Positions 32,350-43,100 of a stretch of 64,000 nt of DNA are shown piece by piece. The position numbers and the translations under genes are program-made. Origin of the DNA: Oscarella lobularis (taxonomy: Eukaryota > Porifera > Homoscleromorpha > Homosclerophorida > Oscarellidae); NCBI RefSeq assembly GCF_947507565.1, contig NC_089186.1, positions 2,418,001 through 2,482,000 of the forward strand. The letters run 5' to 3'. Under the pieces are notes generated by a model. The model was not told the DNA's origin. It saw only the letters and a list, made by a program, of their open reading frames with translations, and made no database searches. Every line of letters begins with the position of its first letter. Position 1 is the stretch's first letter.

Positions 32350-35002
32350 ATGGCTAAAATATCGGAACCAGCGGTCGGCATCGATCTGGGCACGACCTAC
32401 TCGTGCGTCGGCGTATTCCAGCACGGAAAAGTCGAAATCATCGCGAACGATCAAGGAAATCGAACCACGCCGTCGTACGTCGCGTTTACGGACACCGAAC
32501 GCCTGATCGGCGATGCGGCGAAGAGTCAAGTCGCTCGCAACCCCAACAACACGGTCTTCGGTAGGTTTTCGCACGAGAAGAGGCTTCCCAAGGGAGCGCG
32601 CGCTTCTTTTAGACGCGAAGCGTCTCATCGGTCGACGATTCAACGAATCGTCCGTCCAATCGGACATGAAACACTGGCCGTTCAGAATCGTCGAAGACGC
32701 CGGAAAACCGAAGATTCAGGTCGAATACAAAGCGGAAGTGAAGACATTTTTCGCCGAAGAGGTAAAAGCGTGGGCGCGGTGACCTGCGTGGGCGCGGCAT
32801 AAAAAATGAGCAAGATAATAAAATCTTGATGATCTTTTGCGGGGGCGTGGCATAAAAAATGAGCAACATTCTCATGATAATAAAATCTCATAACCTTCTG
32901 CGGGGGCGTGGCATAAAAATGAGCAACACATTCTCTCATAAAGGTTTCCTCCATGGTTCTGACGAAAATGAAAGAGACGGCCGAAGCGTACCTCGGCAAA
33001 ACGGTCAAAAACGCCGTCGTCACGGTACCCGCCTACTTCAACGATTCCCAACGTCAAGCGACGAAAGATGCCGGCAGAATTGCCGGTCTCAACGTCATGC
33101 GAATCATCAGCGAACCCACGGCGGCGGCAATCGCCTACGGTCTCGATAAAAAATCCGACACGACCGAAAAAATTGTTCTCATATTCGATTTGGGCGGCGG
33201 AATGTTCAACGTGAGCGTTCTCGTCATCGAAGAGGGAATTTTCGAGGTGAAATCCACGGCTGGTGACACTCACTTGGGCGGCGAAGATTTCGACAATCGA
33301 ATGGTCGAATTCTTCACGGAAGAATTTGAGAGAAAATACAAGAAAGATTTGACGACGAATAAGCGTTCGTTGCGTCGTTTGCGAACGGCGTGCGAGCGCG
33401 CCAAGCGCACGCTTTCCTCCGGCGCTCAAGCGTCCATCGAAATCGATTCTCTCTTCGAGGGAATCGATTTTTTTCGCACGATCACGCGCGCGCGATTCGA
33501 CGAGCTCAACGACGATTTGTTTCGCTCGACTATGGAGCCCGTCGAGAAAGCGTTGAGCGACGCGAAATTGGCGAAAAATGAGATTGATGAAGTCGTTCTT
33601 GTTGGCGGATCGACGCGAATTCCGAAAATTCAGTCGCTACTTCGCGATTTCTTCAACGGAAAGGAGCTGAATAAGTCGATTAATCCTGATGAAGCCGTTG
33701 CCTATGGGGCCGGTAGACAAAGAGCAATGATTTAATGAGGGTTCCTATTTGTTTTGTAGCTGTTCAAGCGGCTATTCTTGCTGGTGACAAGAGCGAGGAA
33801 GTGAAGGATTTGCTTCTTCTCGACGTTGTTCCCTTTTCGCTTGGCATTGAGATGGTTGGCGGCGTTTTCAACGTTCTCATCAAGAGAAACAGCACGATTC
33901 CAACGAAACAGCATTATAATATCACGACGTACTCCGACAATCAGCCGGGCGTCCTCATTCAGGTACGAAAGACCGTTTCTCTATATGAAATACACACTTA
34001 CTTGAGTGGGGCTTTATGGGGCGTTTCCTTTGCATGAGAGGTGTTTGTTTACTTTAGATAAGTGCGACAATAATAACACAGTATCTCGTTCTACAGGAGA
34101 GATACTTGTTACGTAGTATTTGAGAAAAGGACGGGAAAAACATCTTCAGATAGTAGTGAAAACCTTGACAATATCACATAGCTCCTAACATAGAGGACAC
34201 TATAGACTATAGTAGTAGGAACCTGACAATATCATATGCTTATACTTGTACTCCTAACACTAGAGAACAATCAAAGAAGTCTCTATAGGCTAGAATCAAT
34301 ATCTCTACATATAGAGAACAATTGCAGGGTGACACTATCTATTATTCTTTCTTTCTTTGTTTCTTCTTTAGGTCTACGAGGGTGAGCGTAGTATGGCGGC
34401 TCAGAATAATCTTCTAGGCGAATTCGAATTGACGGGAATTCCCCCTGCACAACGCGGCGTTCCCCAAATCGAAGTCACGTTCGATATCGACGCAAACGGC
34501 ATTCTCAACGTCTCCGCTGTCGACTCGAGCACGGGCAAAGAGAATAAGATTACGATTACAAACGACAAGGGACGATTGAGCAAGGAGGAAATCGAGCGAA
34601 TGGTCGCCGAAGCGGAGAAATACGAGGAGGAAGACGAGAAGCAGAGGGATCGCGTCACAGCGAAGAATAACTTGGAGACCTACGTCTATGAGATGAAGGT
34701 AAGATTAGAATAGCCTAGAGGATACTTAGAGAATCGCATTAGAGCATAGTGGATAAATGCAAGGAAGTCACGGACTGGCTTGACCAGAATCAGGTAGAGT
34801 CTTAAGACAAAGTCTCCCTCCATCCCCACGCGACGAGACTCTATTCTAGACAGCGGAAAAGAACGAGTTCGATCATCAGCAGAAGGAACTCGAGAAAATC
34901 TGCATGGCTGTTATGACGAAGCTCTATCAGCAAGCCGGTGGCGCTCCCGGTGGTGGAATGCCCGGTGGAATGCCAGGAGGTGGTGCTCCCTGGTGGAGGT
35001 GA
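32350..35002 (+). CDS. HSP70-2: degenerating HSP70 duplicate without EEVD
   Basis: Seven exons matching HSP70-1: 32350-32560, 32613-32761, 32944-33712, 33760-33962, 34372-34698, 34743-34793, 34850-35002. The frame is open, but family-invariant positions have changed. [10 protein letters not shown] reads [10 protein letters not shown] (T204M and D206N by bovine Hsc70 numbering, in the catalytic cleft). INEP reads ISEP. The base of the substrate-binding domain reads [10 protein letters not shown] for [10 protein letters not shown]. Exon 6 is shortened in frame, removing 18 lid residues. In exon 7 one extra C shifts the frame, giving APWWR and a TGA; even the original frame would end STID rather than EEVD. 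The upstream heat-shock elements are lost. Probably a dying duplicate or a poorly folding, TPR-uncoupled variant. Confidence 0.8.
32796..32943 (+). repeat. Intron-2 minisatellite in HSP70-2, three units
   Basis: Three units of GGCATAAAAAATGAGCAA type with spacers containing GATAATAAAATCT and GCGGGGGCGTGG. One unit more than HSP70-1, and the same number as the fragment at 18.9 kb. Confidence 0.75.
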
Positions 35003-35194
35003 TGCATCCGGAAGCGGAAGCGGTGGATCCACGATTGATTGAAAAAAAAAGGTTTGTTTCCTCGTAGCGTTTTTGAAATGAGCGCACTGCAGCAGTCAAG
35101 TTTTTTCGTCGAGTGTCTTATTATTATTATTGTTATGTGCATGTGCATCCGAAAACAGGACAGACAAAAAGGAGTTTGTTGCGATTGGGTATGT

Positions 35195-36157
35195 TTATCG
35201 TAGTAGAGACCACTTGAGCTGATCTTTGGCTGTTTGAAGCACCTGGGGGAGAAAATTCAGGTAAGGATATATGATTATGGGACTTACGTGTTTTCCTACT
35301 TGAGCTACAGATTGCTCGGAGAGGGGGATGTCATCCAGCTGCAATACAAGGTAAACTTTCAATAGAAATCAAGTCCTTTTGATGCTTGCCTTCATAGCTG
35401 TTCTCTGAGTTATGGTATTGGGATCAGACTCGAGAACAATTCTTCACACAGACACAGGTATAGAAGACTGATACTATATCATTTCTCTCTCTCTCTGCTT
35501 ACCCCTGGTCAACAATTTCGTCCACGATAAGCATGATTCCGTCGAGATTGTCCAATAGGGCCGCTTTCTCCACATTTTTTCTAATTAAAATAACGTTAAT
35601 TTTAAACCAATTTTTTCCGCAGATTAATATTACCGCAATAACTGACTGATGGAATCGTAAAGACCACTTAAAACATTTACGAGAATCAACTAAGGGAAAA
35701 AAAGGAATCCTACTAAAATCGTCGAAATTCTCGCTCTAACCCACCTCGTTTTCATTCGCCGAACCGATGACGTAAAAGAAGAGGTCGACGTTGCTGCGAT
35801 AGACGCACGTTACCCCCTCGAACATGACGATTTCGGCTGGAAAGAACGCGCGTTCTTTTCTTCTCCGTTTACTCGTCTATGCTTTGGTACCGTTCGCTCG
35901 TTGGGTCTTCTGAAAGACGTTCTTTTCGAATTCTTTCTGTTCTTTAGCGCTGGGCCACGTCTGGTCGTAGTACTGGCGAGAAAAAGATCGTTTCCTGCGA
36001 GAGGACCCGTATGCGAAGAAGAACCTTCGATAGAATGCGCTCCCCGTCGTTGTCGAGGATCATAATCGCTTTGACCGTGTACATGGAAGGCTCCTAAATG
36101 GATTCGCAACGCAGGCGTTCGATCAGAAGTCGTTTTTACCAAAGAAGAAGACGCCAT
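35195..36157 (-). CDS. COPZ1: Coatomer subunit zeta (COPI)
   Basis: Small longin-fold subunit of the COPI coat, which drives Golgi-to-ER and intra-Golgi retrograde vesicles. Minus-strand exons: 36157-36140 (MASSSL), 36093-36025, 35972-35891, 35836-35745, 35689-35634, then three more to the stop at 35195. All introns are short GT-AG and phases join cleanly. Recognisable zeta motifs in order are [110 protein letters not shown] and LKWSLLR. Total is about 177 residues, the usual zeta length. The first exon is only 18 bases. Its promoter is shared with POFUT2, 40 bp away. COPZ1 and COPZ2 cannot be distinguished; a single invertebrate-type zeta is assumed. Confidence 0.9.
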
Positions 36158-36197
36158 TCTATTCGCATCCGGGTCGGTAAGAAACCCGGACCAAAAA
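36158..36197. promoter_or_regulatory. 40-bp divergent gap between COPZ and POFUT2 starts
   Basis: The two start codons are only 40 bases apart on opposite strands. Transcripts probably start inside, or overlap, each other's 5' ends. No core motif was recognised. Confidence 0.5.
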
Positions 36198-37691
36198 ATG
36201 CTCGAGTTCAAAAAGAAGCGACTTTCCCTTCTTTCCGCGTGCTTTCTCCTCGCTCTCGCGGTCGCATTAGACGACATAATAGACGATCCGTCTCTAAAAG
36301 TAGCCGCGGCAACTCCAAACACGCGCAAAAGCTTCTTTTTGTACGCAGTAAATCGAGGCGAAGGCTTCAACCTAAACCGAGACGTCTACATGCGCGCGGC
36401 ACTCACCGTCCGACGTCTCGCACAGCTCGATTCGCATCGAACGAACTGGTTTCTCGTTCTCCCGCCCTGGCGTCGTCTCTATCATTGGAAATCGAATAAT
36501 GTCGAGCAGAAAAATTTACCGTGGCGTAAGTTCTTCGATTTGGACGCGTTGTCGCGGTTTGTACCGGTGATCGAGTTCGAGGAATACGTAAGGGAGAAGG
36601 AGGGAAATTTTATAGATGAGGTATTATTCATATTTTGATAATTAATTAATTAGTAAATTTGGGTTTTTATAGATTATTTATCTTCAACATTGTCCTATTG
36701 TTGATGGGCGTTGGGATATTAAAATGGAAGTGAAGGAGTGCAAAGAGAGGATGAGATACACTCAAGATAGCGAGGGAATATGGAGAGGCCAATACGGGGT
36801 TTCAATAGAATTTGCAACGAGAAATTTCCACTGTGTATCTCTCCAAGGTCATCCATCAACTATAGCGGACTATGTAGCAAGAACGCAGCCAAGGTAATGG
36901 TAATGAGGTAAATATTTTTTATTTAATCTATTGGTCACGTGGGCGCGTAGATCTATTTTATTTGATCGCTTTGAGACGGTCGTTCACGAGAATCATTACG
37001 ATAAAGAATGGTGGGATGTACGTAAGAAAATCTCTCCTGTTCTAATATTAATTAATTAATTTTTATATATTAATAAGGCTCGTCGTAGTATGGTGTATTC
37101 CGCTGTTTTAATTTCCGAAGCGCAGCGTTTTATTTTCGAGAATTTACCCCCAAAGAAATTGCACTCTGATTTGGGTTATCCCTATATGGCTGTTCACTTG
37201 AGAAGAGGGGACTATACTCTTCACAAGAGAAAGAACCTTCCATCCCTAGAGAGCGCAGCTAAGCAGATCAATAGAGCTCTAAAAGAAACAGGATTAGACG
37301 TAGTCTTCATAGCAACAGACGCTCTAGAAGAAGGTAAAGAAAATCCTCTTACATTTCAATATCTAAATCCTTTGTTTTAGAGATAAATGACGTACGTAAA
37401 CGCGTTGACCACCGCGTGGTTTTATATCGTCCAAAGGAGGACGATTTAAAGCGATTTGGCGACGGAGGCGTGGCTATTATCGACCAATGGATTAGCGTCA
37501 ACGCGCAACACTTCATCGGAACCGATCCATCAACATTTACCTTCAGAATCAATGAAGATCGATCCCTAAAGGGGTTCCCCCCTAAGAGCACATATAACGC
37601 GTTCTGTGGGGATGGCTATGAGGACAAGATTGGTGATGAGGAGGGCTGTCATCAGCCACATTCGTGGCCAGTCGTATCCATGGCAAAATAA
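36198..37691 (+). CDS. POFUT2: GDP-fucose protein O-fucosyltransferase 2
   Basis: ER enzyme that transfers fucose from GDP-fucose to Ser/Thr of folded thrombospondin type 1 repeats. Five exons: 36198-36620, 36673-36893, 36951-37017, 37078-37333, 37381-37691. A signal peptide (LSLLSACFLLALAVALD) precedes the catalytic domain. Family signatures in order are EGFNLNRDVY with the conserved glutamate, LVLPPWRRLYHW, VPVIEFEEY, CPIVDGRWD, HLRRGDYTLH with the GDP-fucose-binding arginine, VFIATDA, GGVAIIDQWI and FIGTDPSTFTFRI. The C-terminus has FCGDGYED and a CxQPH-like end. Length is close to the usual 420-430 residues. It is complete and divergently paired with COPZ. POFUT1 is excluded by the motif set. 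Confidence 0.93.
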
Positions 37692-37756
37692 TTTTTATTT
37701 TTATTACATCTCCCCGCCCCCAAAAATCGTTTTCTCCCCCCCTTTCGAGTTCCGTT

Positions 37757-39839
37757 TTACGTCTGCCTAGAGCCTAACGCGACCGTATTTAACAACTTTC
37801 GTATCTGTTCGTCGTTTTGTACAAGCCTCGTTTTGACCCCGCGTATCAACTCAACCTGAAAACAGATACATAGAGACGTCTATCTCTTAGATAGTCGCGT
37901 TTACCTGATCCCCAATCTGTGAATCCAGCTCTTTTAGTTGATCTCGCAAGGGCTGGATTTCCGCGTCAGTAATTCTAGATTTTCACGAGGTGAATTTTCT
38001 AATAGTGTTTATATATTATGTCTTACTCTTCTTCTCTCTTTAGTGACTTTGCGTGTGTCGCGTTCTCCTTCTTCCACATGGCTAGTTCCTTGTGCATGCT
38101 ATCAAGATCTTCCTGGATGTAGTCCATGGTTCGTCCGAGGGGATGAGCGCTGCTTGTTAGGCCTTGAATACTGGACACCAATCGTTCAATCTGATGGAGA
38201 TAGGGACGTGGTATTGAGGGGGGAGTGGGGGGCGATTTTTTAGGCTCTACCTCTTTCTCAACTCGCTCTCTCTCCTTTCGCCAATGCGCTTCGGAAATAA
38301 GCGACTTTTCATCGGCGACTTGAGCGTCTCTCTCCGCGAATTTCTTCTGTGTATTTACGAGCGTATTTACGAGAGCACCTGGTGGGGATATTAGACTAAG
38401 AAAACAATACTTTCTCTCTATTTACCGTGGTCCTCTTCATCGTCATTCATAGGATTCAGTTCTTTGACTATGTCCGGTTGAGGAACGAAGGCTCCTTCAT
38501 CAGCAACGTCATCATCGTCGTCGTCATTGCTCTCATCGCCGGCCTTGTCGTCGACGATGACCGGAGGCGCCGCACGTTCGCGACCCGAGCTTATTCTATA
38601 GGGAAAAAAGTGAGTTTTGTTTATATGGAATTAGTCTTACCTTAGGTCGTTATCTAGGGCTGGTTCTGCGGTGGTTTTCACGCGAGGCGGAGCTGGACGC
38701 GCGCTGCTGGGCCTCGCGACACGACTCACCGGCGCAGTAACAACACTAAAAATCAGAGAACTCGTAAAAAAAAAAAAGAAGAGGGGGTATCTCTTACGGT
38801 GTTTCCTCTATGAGGTGATCTTCTGTTGATTCTTGTGGCGGCGGTGGAGCGGGTTCCTCTGCGTCTGGAGCCGGTGGCGGCTCGCTCTTGCCACCCCGCG
38901 CGTCAGCGGATCGCGTTCTTGATCCCTTAGCGGATGATGGTCGGGGTAGACGCGTTGTCGACCCGGAAGCGCTGCCCTCATCGTCCAACTAAAAGAATCA
39001 ATGATTTTGTGGAGGATTAATGATGTGTACATGGTACCTTTTCTTTTTCTGCTGCGTCTAGGACGCCGTTTTCGAGAGGCGGCTCTTTTTCAACTGGTTC
39101 GTCTTCTCTCTTCTTTTTCGCTTTATCTTTTCGTTTTTCCTTTTCTCTAGTCTCTTTTTTCGTCGTCGACTCCTTCTCTTTCTCCTTTCTACGTGACGAT
39201 GACGATGATGAGGACTCTTTCTTTGATTTTTCGACGGCGGCTCCAAGTGCAGCGGGATCCGGTTTCTCGCCATTTAAAACTCGTTGTACGGCCTCTCGAC
39301 TGTCCTTTTTCTGTAGCACAGCCGATGCCAAAATCTGAAGAAATTCATTCGTCTTTTCCGGCTCCTGACCGGCGACGACTTTGGACGGTCGACACGATAC
39401 GGGACCACGGGTAACAAATACTAAAAAAATTCCAAAAAATTTTTCGAATGAACCCCTTATCTATTTATGGTAATGGGTTCGTTCTAAATGCTTACCTGTG
39501 ACGTCAATGGCCTTCTGAAGAAATCTCATCTTGGTCTCTTTGTCCTTTTTTAGGAAGGAGTAGTCGTATACGGGGCTTCGTTCTTATGTCACTTTACCTT
39601 GACGTTTTGCGAATTGAGCTCTTCTCCTGAGTAGAGACCGTCGAGGAAGCCCGTGTTCTTCATTACCTAGTCGAGACGCGTACTCGAATGAGTTTTCGTG
39701 AGCGTGGGATGCTTACTTCGGTGAGAATGTCGTGGAGAAATCGAAAAGGCGGCTTTCCGAGCAGTTTTTCTGTTAGAGGCGGCCGCTTTATCAATCTCCC
39801 AAGCGTTTCGCGTGTCTTCTCGCTGATTTTCGGGTCCAT
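37757..39839 (-). CDS. TRAF3IP1: Intraflagellar transport protein 54 (TRAF3-interacting protein 1)
   Basis: IFT-B complex subunit needed for ciliogenesis; it binds microtubules/tubulin through its N-terminus and IFT20 through its C-terminus. The start at 39839 gives [20 protein letters not shown], then [20 protein letters not shown] (exon 39839-39718), [20 protein letters not shown] (39666-39598) and [10 protein letters not shown]. This is the calponin-homology-like domain. Next come [19 protein letters not shown] and [12 protein letters not shown], then a Lys/Glu/Arg-rich segment (39017-39280), a Pro-rich segment, the signature [11 protein letters not shown] near 38680, and a C-terminal coiled coil ending [16 protein letters not shown] before a stop at 37757. 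Roughly ten exons. Divergent from the dynein gene, 261 bp away. Confidence 0.9.
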
Positions 39840-40100
39840 ACGAGTGAATCGAGCTCCTGTTTTCCCGGTTGGTATGATGATATGTTTGCGAGCATGCGTT
39901 TTGCGCTTGCTATACGGGAGTCCGAGCTCCGTAGCTACCAAACTTTCCTCGCTTAGTGCATCTCCATATCTCAACGTTTCCCGCACCTTGCGGTCGGTTT
40001 TCTTTATGGAAGCAGAAACGGAACAGGTAGGTTGCTTCAGGATACGTCGTAAACGAATACCGGCTGTTTTTTCTAGACTCCGCCGCGAAGAAAGGTCTCG
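39840..40100. promoter_or_regulatory. Shared divergent promoter of two ciliary genes, with an imperfect X-box
   Basis: This 261-bp gap separates the starts of IFT54 (minus) and the axonemal dynein gene (plus). At 40031-40045 the sequence GTTGCTTCAGGATAC resembles an RFX X-box: half-sites GTTGCT and GGATAC with a 3-base spacer, 56 bp before the dynein start. It deviates from consensus in one or two bases. RFX control of ciliary genes through such sites is established; its use here is inferred. Confidence 0.45.
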
Positions 40101-43100
40101 ATGACCGGTTTTCCTCGCTTGCCGCCTATAAAATCACCTCCGTCGACCGAAAAGTTTCGAACGAGTCGAAATTTCGACGCTAGTCCCTTGCTTCGCTACA
40201 AGCAAAGCGCTCACGTGAAATCTCTCGTGAACGGCGTCATGTAAGTGGTTCGATCGTGCTTTTAGATTAGAATGCTCGTACGAATGCTAAAAATTTAAAT
40301 TCTACGAGCCACGAACGACTAAAAAATGCATGTTGTAATACGGGGAGCTCTGTAACTATAGCGCTCGCGGGCATCCCGGATTTGAACATGACGTTTCCCC
40401 GACAGGAAAGAACGTGCAGCGCGATCGCATCAACTAACGGCGATTTCGAACCGCACGCGAGTCGACGAGGGTTCCACGCCGACCTACCCGACATCGATGA
40501 TGAGCCGCGAGCGCAAAATACGCGAGAACTACGAATTCCTCAAACGGCGCGTGCGCGAAGCGCCCGTGACGCCAATGCTCCCCGAAATATGGGACAACGT
40601 CCTGAAAACGGTTCCAAACGACGTGGCTCGCCAAACAAGAATGAAAATCATCATAAACGAAATTCGAACGGAGGTGACGCACGACTACGAAGCGAGTCTC
40701 CGAAAATTCATGAGTAAGATATAGAAAAAAATTAATAATTATTAGTTATTTATTTTTTCGATTAAGTTGCTGAAGTCTTGAAGAAGCCAAGTGTGAAGGG
40801 AGTCACCCAAGACGACGTCCCCAAAGACAAAACGTAAGAAGATCAATAATAAAAAATAATTAATATTATTTATTTTTTTTCTAAAGTGGACTTGATTTCT
40901 CTTCGCCGTGGAGAAAGAGCTACGAGACGGCGCGCGCTAGCATCGCTTCTCGCCTACACGTAACCCATCCAACGATGCAAATTGTCTTGGGTTTGTGTCA
41001 AAAGAATGTGACTCTTCTTCTCGCCGATTTCACGGGGATTCGTCTCGGCGGTTCCGTCGATTGCGATCTCCTTCGCAATAACGTCATTCTCGATTGCGAA
41101 AAGGCCGAAGAGAAGCTCATGAACACGTGGTTCCCGGAAATAGCCAACGTCTTCTACGATAAAAAATCCCTCGGGCGAATTTCAAATCCCGTTAGTTTCT
41201 ACGCATGCGTCGACACGCTTGTTTCCAATCAGCTAAAGGATTTGATTTGGAGGTCTGTGGAAGCGTGGGCGTGGTTGTTCGATGACGCGAATCGTCATTG
41301 TTTACCGCTTTTCAAACTTCAACTTGTTCTCGAAGATGACGTCATGCTTTTTTATCCCAGTCTCGACGAGTTGCACGAAACGGTTCAACTGGTTGCCACG
41401 ACGATGAGCGAGACGGTACAAAAAGTGCCGAAATTGTATCAATGGCTTTCCGGCGGCGAATCCACCGTCTTCGTCGACGCGAAAATCGACGAAATTTTAT
41501 TTAAGAATACGCTCAAACGTCTTCAGTTGGCCGTGGAGGCGAATTTGGAGGGGCCAAGGGATCATCTTGAGCAATATTTGAAGAAGTATTTGTTTCTTGT
41601 TAACGGTGAGGGGAGCGCCTTTGTGAGAGATTTTATTGAGGAGAATCATTCGCTTGAGGATTACGTCAAGGTACTGTAGGAGATAATCTTTTTGGATTTT
41701 TTTTGAGATTTTTTTCTTTTAGGAAATTTCTCGCTTTCATTCTGTCTGCGCGGAAATTGTGAATCTCGCGCCGACCGCCTATTTCGATATGGTCGAGTTG
41801 AATTGTCGCGATTTGAAGCGTGGTTTGCTGGAGAAAGCGCAAGGCTTCGCTGACGACCTCCTCACCCATTTGGCCACAGAACACAAGAAAGAAAACGAAA
41901 GGTTTCTCTTCCCCAAAGACTCAAAAATCATCATCGAAGTTTTCTCCTCATAGAATTGTCCAAGAATTCGAAGAGTTTCAGAGTCTAGCGGAAAGAGAGC
42001 CCGTAGACAGTAAAGACATCATGGACTTGATCGAATACGTCAGCAACGCGAAGAAAGATCTCGTTCCAAGCCTAAGCAACGCAGTCAAAGTACTCCAAAG
42101 AAGTGTATAGGTGTCCTATCCCTTTATCTTATTATTATAGGAGTCGTTTCAAAGGCTCCAGTATCTTCTCGACGTCTTTACGTTCAAGATGGACGATATT
42201 GAATTGAATCGCACCGTTCTCTTGTGGCCGCGAAAAATTGGGCCAATTTTCGACGAAAGCGAATTGGTAGTGTATTAATGATTAACGAATTTTTTATTTA
42301 TTTATTTATTAATTTTGGTTTCAGATTGTTGAACGATCGAAGCGTCGCGGCGAGAATGCGTTGAAGGAACGTCGCGACAAAGTGACGTTAGAAATAGAAA
42401 AATGCGCCCAGTAAGAAACCAAAGATAATTAATTCTTTTTATATTTATTTTTTTTGCTTCAAGACGTGTTGACGAATTTTCCGAGTACGGCGATCAAGAG
42501 GCGGCGTTTCAGTATTGTCGCGACGTCCAACAGGTCCAGAAGCGTCTCGCCGATATTACGGAAATGGGATTAGCCGTCAATAAGGCAAGAAGCCACGTAC
42601 AACTCTAAAAAATCATTGCTATTCTTTCTATAGGAAGAGGAGCTCTTTGGTATGGAGCTATCATCGTTTCCTGAGATTGAACAGATTCAAAAACGCACTG
42701 AACCATATCAGAAATTATTTACGATCACTTACAAGTGGCAAAAGGCAGATAAGAAGTGGATGGACGGCGGTTTTCTCGAATTAGACGCCGAGCAAGTCGA
42801 AGCAGAAGTAAAAAAAATAAAAAGAACGTCATACATATATAAGATCCTCTCTAGGTGGATGAATTCTGGCGTGAGTTCTATAAAATCTTCCGCGTATTTC
42901 AGCAGCAACAGAAGGTGAAAGAGAAGGAACGCGCACCGCGTTCTGTGCGTCGTAGCGACGCCCAAGGGATTCAGGATGATGACGCGGACGAGAGTATAGC
43001 CGCTCTAAAAATCTGCAACCAAATTCAAACGCAAATCAAAGATTTCAAGGCAAGACATAGGATAAATTCGAAAAATAAAAGTTGATGAAAATTTTTTAAT

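Larger units (their letters stand above)
32250..35850 (+). repeat. HSP70/COPZ tandem duplication, unit 2
   Basis: Second unit, with HSP70-2 and the 3' half of the intact COPZ gene. The flanking 3' region of HSP70 (from CGAGTGTCTTATTATTATTG near 35108) is also shared with unit 1. Length differences come mainly from intron 2, intron 4 and exon 6. Confidence 0.8.

Noticed and set aside
35810-36370. 186-codon minus-strand frame over the COPZ/POFUT2 region
   Set aside because: Reads through COPZ introns and antisense POFUT2; proper splicing of COPZ gives a known family protein instead.
39688-40104. 138-codon plus-strand frame opposite IFT54 exon 1
   Set aside because: Lies antisense to a conserved IFT54 exon and across the divergent promoter; no recognisable product.
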